The notes under the pieces: generated by a model
What the model saw: the letters and a program-made list of their open reading frames with translations, nothing else
The model's database searches: none
Told to the model about the DNA's origin: nothing
DNA from: an uncultured Anaerococcus sp.
GTDB lineage: Bacteria; Bacillota; Clostridia; Tissierellales; Peptoniphilaceae
Length of the DNA: 7,601 bases
Assembly: GCF_947253225.1 (NCBI RefSeq)
Contig: NZ_CAMXYR010000061.1
Coordinates: 1 to 7,601 of the forward strand
Direction of reading: 5' to 3'
Program-made: the position numbers and the translations under genes
Part shown: one piece after another, positions 6,572 to 7,601 of the stretch
Layout: each line of letters begins with the position of its first letter
Numbering within the stretch: position 1 is the stretch's first letter

Positions 6572-6594
6572 AAAAACCCCAACCTAAGTTGGGG
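6572..6594 (-). terminator. Intrinsic terminator of the PTS IIB gene
   Basis: On the minus strand a GC-rich 7-bp stem CCCCAAC/GTTGGGG (6577-6594) with a four-base TTAG loop is followed by TTTTT and then more T-rich sequence. It starts eight bases after the stop of the IIB gene. It stands back to back with the plus-strand terminator of the CNNM gene, so each convergent transcript has its own terminator. Confidence 0.92.
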
Positions 6595-6601
6595 AAAGAA
6601 G

Positions 6602-7075
6602 CTAGAATAGGATATTCTCATCAGCTGGTTTATCTGCATGAAGAGTTCTGATATCTAGGCTTACATTTTTATCTTTCAATTTTTTGAAAAACTCCCTATC
6701 TTCCTTACCAACATATACATTTTCGTTGATTTCGTCTTTCTCAGGAAGTTGTCTCATATTTCCAACATTAACACTTGAGATGTCAAGGCCAGCATCCACT
6801 AGTTTGTAGGCATCTTCTGGGCTTTCAACAAGAATAAGAGCCTTGTGATCCTCAAATTTATTTTTGATTTCTGCTATAGTTTTGTCAATTGACCAAAAAA
6901 CAGCTTCGGCAAAAAGAGGAGTTGCTATGTTCATAAGTTTTTGAGCTTGTCTATCTTCAAACACCTTGTCGTTTGCAACAACAATAAGGTCGGCACCTTC
7001 TTCTTTGACCCATTCTCGACCTACTTGACCATGGAGTAACCTATCGTCAATTCTTGTAAATACAATCTCTGCCAT
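6602..7075 (-). CDS. Mannose-family PTS system IIB component (stand-alone)
   Basis: This 157-residue cytosolic protein is a full-length IIB domain of the mannose/fructose/sorbose/N-acetylgalactosamine PTS family. It accepts phosphate from IIA on a histidine and passes it to sugar brought in by IIC/IID. The signature IDDRLLHGQV near the N-terminus contains the phosphorylated His15. LIVVANDKV (30-38), KLMNIATP (46-53) and NVGNMRQLP (103-111) are further family blocks. AAGGAG on the minus strand (7081-7086), five bases before the ATG, fixes the start, and a near-consensus promoter lies about 50 bases upstream. The IIA, IIC and IID genes are not beside it: the upstream gene encodes a surface protein and is separated by a terminator. 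It must therefore work with a system encoded elsewhere, or act in regulation. The substrate cannot be told from this sequence. Confidence 0.95.
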   Translation of the reverse strand: MAEIVFTRIDDRLLHGQVGREWVKEEGADLIVVANDKVFEDRQAQKLMNIATPLFAEAVFWSIDKTIAEIKNKFEDHKALILVESPEDAYKLVDAGLDISSVNVGNMRQLPEKDEINENVYVGKEDREFFKKLKDKNVSLDIRTLHADKPADENILF

Positions 7076-7126
7076 AAAATCTCCTTATAAATAATATTTT
7101 TTATTGTTTCTCTATTTTATAGACTT

Positions 7127-7154
7127 ATTATAATTTGAAAAAATTATTTGTCAA
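7127..7154 (-). promoter_or_regulatory. Promoter of the PTS IIB gene
   Basis: Read on the minus strand, a perfect TTGACA (7149-7154) and a perfect TATAAT (7127-7132) are separated by 16 bases. This is the best promoter match in the window and suggests strong constitutive expression. I see no clear catabolite-control site or sigma-54 element next to it. The -35 adjoins the T-rich tail of the preceding gene's terminator. Confidence 0.85.
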
Positions 7155-7157
7155 ATT

Positions 7158-7190
7158 AAATAGTAAAAGGCAGGAGAGCCTACCTTTTAC
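7158..7190 (-). terminator. Intrinsic terminator of the surface-protein gene
   Basis: On the minus strand GTAAAAGG and CCTTTTAC (outer arms at 7183-7190 and 7163-7170) form an 8-bp stem. It is extended by a mismatch and three more pairs around a CTCT loop, followed by a TATTT tract. It starts six bases after the stop of the surface-protein gene. The T tract is interrupted by A residues, so termination may be incomplete. Confidence 0.78.
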
Positions 7191-7196
7191 ATTGGG

Positions 7197-7601
7197 TTAA
7201 TCTTCTTTTTTCTTTGTGGAGAAGAAGGCTCCAAGGGAGGATACAAGTCCAAGAACAAATCCAGAAATTGAACTAATACCTGTTTTAACGTTCTTAGTTT
7301 TTATTTCACTACCTGAGGTTGCCTTAGCTTGGTTAACTTTATCAGCTACTTGGCTCGGAGCTTGTTTGGTGGACTTATCAGAAACTTTATTTCCTTCATT
7401 TGAAGGATGAGGATTACTTGGAACCTTAATTTTACTATCTGGAAGAGTTTGACCTTCTTCTTTTTCGTGGTCATCAGGTTTTTGTTCAGAACTTTTAGCA
7501 TGAGACGCCTTAATTTCAGCTACAAGACTATCAAGACCTTCAAGAGTATTAGCCTTATTAACCTTATCAATAAAGATTTGACCAGTAATTCCAGCATCAG
7601 C
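7197..7601 (-). CDS. Cell-wall surface protein with GA (albumin-binding) module, C-terminal part
   Basis: The last 134 residues of a larger surface protein are visible; the 5' part is beyond the right edge. The first 36 visible residues, including AGITGQIFIDKVNKANTLEG and then LDSLVAEIKASHAK, match most of a GA module, the three-helix albumin-binding domain known from Finegoldia PAB and streptococcal protein G. A hydrophilic, proline- and charge-rich linker of about 65 residues follows, suited to crossing the cell wall. Then come NVKTG (residues 104-108), a hydrophobic segment (109-127, ISSISGFVLGLVSSLGAFF) and a short charged tail STKKKED, the layout of a sortase sorting signal. The classical LPXTG is absent; NVKTG occupies its place. 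The role inferred is coating the cell with host albumin. Whether more GA copies or other domains lie upstream cannot be seen. A terminator follows the stop. Confidence 0.85.
   Translation of the reverse strand, partial: ADAGITGQIFIDKVNKANTLEGLDSLVAEIKASHAKSSEQKPDDHEKEEGQTLPDSKIKVPSNPHPSNEGNKVSDKSTKQAPSQVADKVNQAKATSGSEIKTKNVKTGISSISGFVLGLVSSLGAFFSTKKKED

Noticed and set aside
7216..7410. 64-residue plus-strand reading frame near the right edge
   Set aside because: It lies antisense to the surface-protein C-terminus, which has clear domain and anchor features; the plus-strand frame has no ribosome site or recognisable motif.
1..7601. CRISPR arrays, tRNA or rRNA genes, insertion sequences
   Set aside because: No regularly spaced repeats, no cloverleaf or rRNA-like segments, and no transposase or integrase frames or terminal inverted repeats were seen.

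Overview
The window looks like chromosomal DNA of a low-GC, Gram-positive anaerobic coccus. The best guess is the Anaerococcus/Finegoldia/Peptoniphilus group (Peptoniphilaceae). The base composition is AT-rich, the Shine-Dalgarno sites are strong (AAGGAGG-like), and the genes include an ntp-type V-ATPase operon and a cell-wall-anchored protein with an albumin-binding GA module. The genus is inferred from gene content and was not tested by a database search.

Layout. (1) Positions 1-2761, plus strand: the 3' end of a V/A-type ATPase operon in the usual order A-B-D (A is cut by the window edge), closed by a strong intrinsic terminator. (2) Positions about 2818-5150, plus strand: a compact type II restriction-modification cassette. 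It consists of a 58-residue ribbon-helix-helix (RHH) protein, a DNA cytosine-C5 methyltransferase and an Eco47II-family endonuclease (family specificity GGNCC). A palindromic operator-like element overlaps the promoter, and a 10-bp direct repeat flanks the cassette. (3) Positions 5109-6554, plus strand: a monocistronic CNNM/CorC/HlyC-type membrane protein with a CBS pair, with its own promoter and terminator. (4) Positions 6572-7154, minus strand: a stand-alone mannose-family PTS IIB protein with a near-consensus promoter and its own terminator. (5) Positions about 7158-7601, minus strand: the C-terminal end of a surface protein with the end of a GA module, a charged linker, and an NVKTG motif in place of LPXTG before the membrane anchor.

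How the parts work together. The ATPase subunits are the catalytic head (A and B) and rotor shaft (D) of one complex. The RHH protein, methyltransferase and nuclease are tightly spaced and probably form one transcript, in which the RHH protein may repress its own promoter and so control the timing of modification and cleavage. The remaining three genes are separate transcription units with no obvious link to each other.

No wholly new system is evident. The most interesting points are the RHH leader gene and palindrome of the restriction cassette, the altered ion-site motifs in the CNNM protein, the orphan IIB protein, and the non-LPXTG sorting signal.
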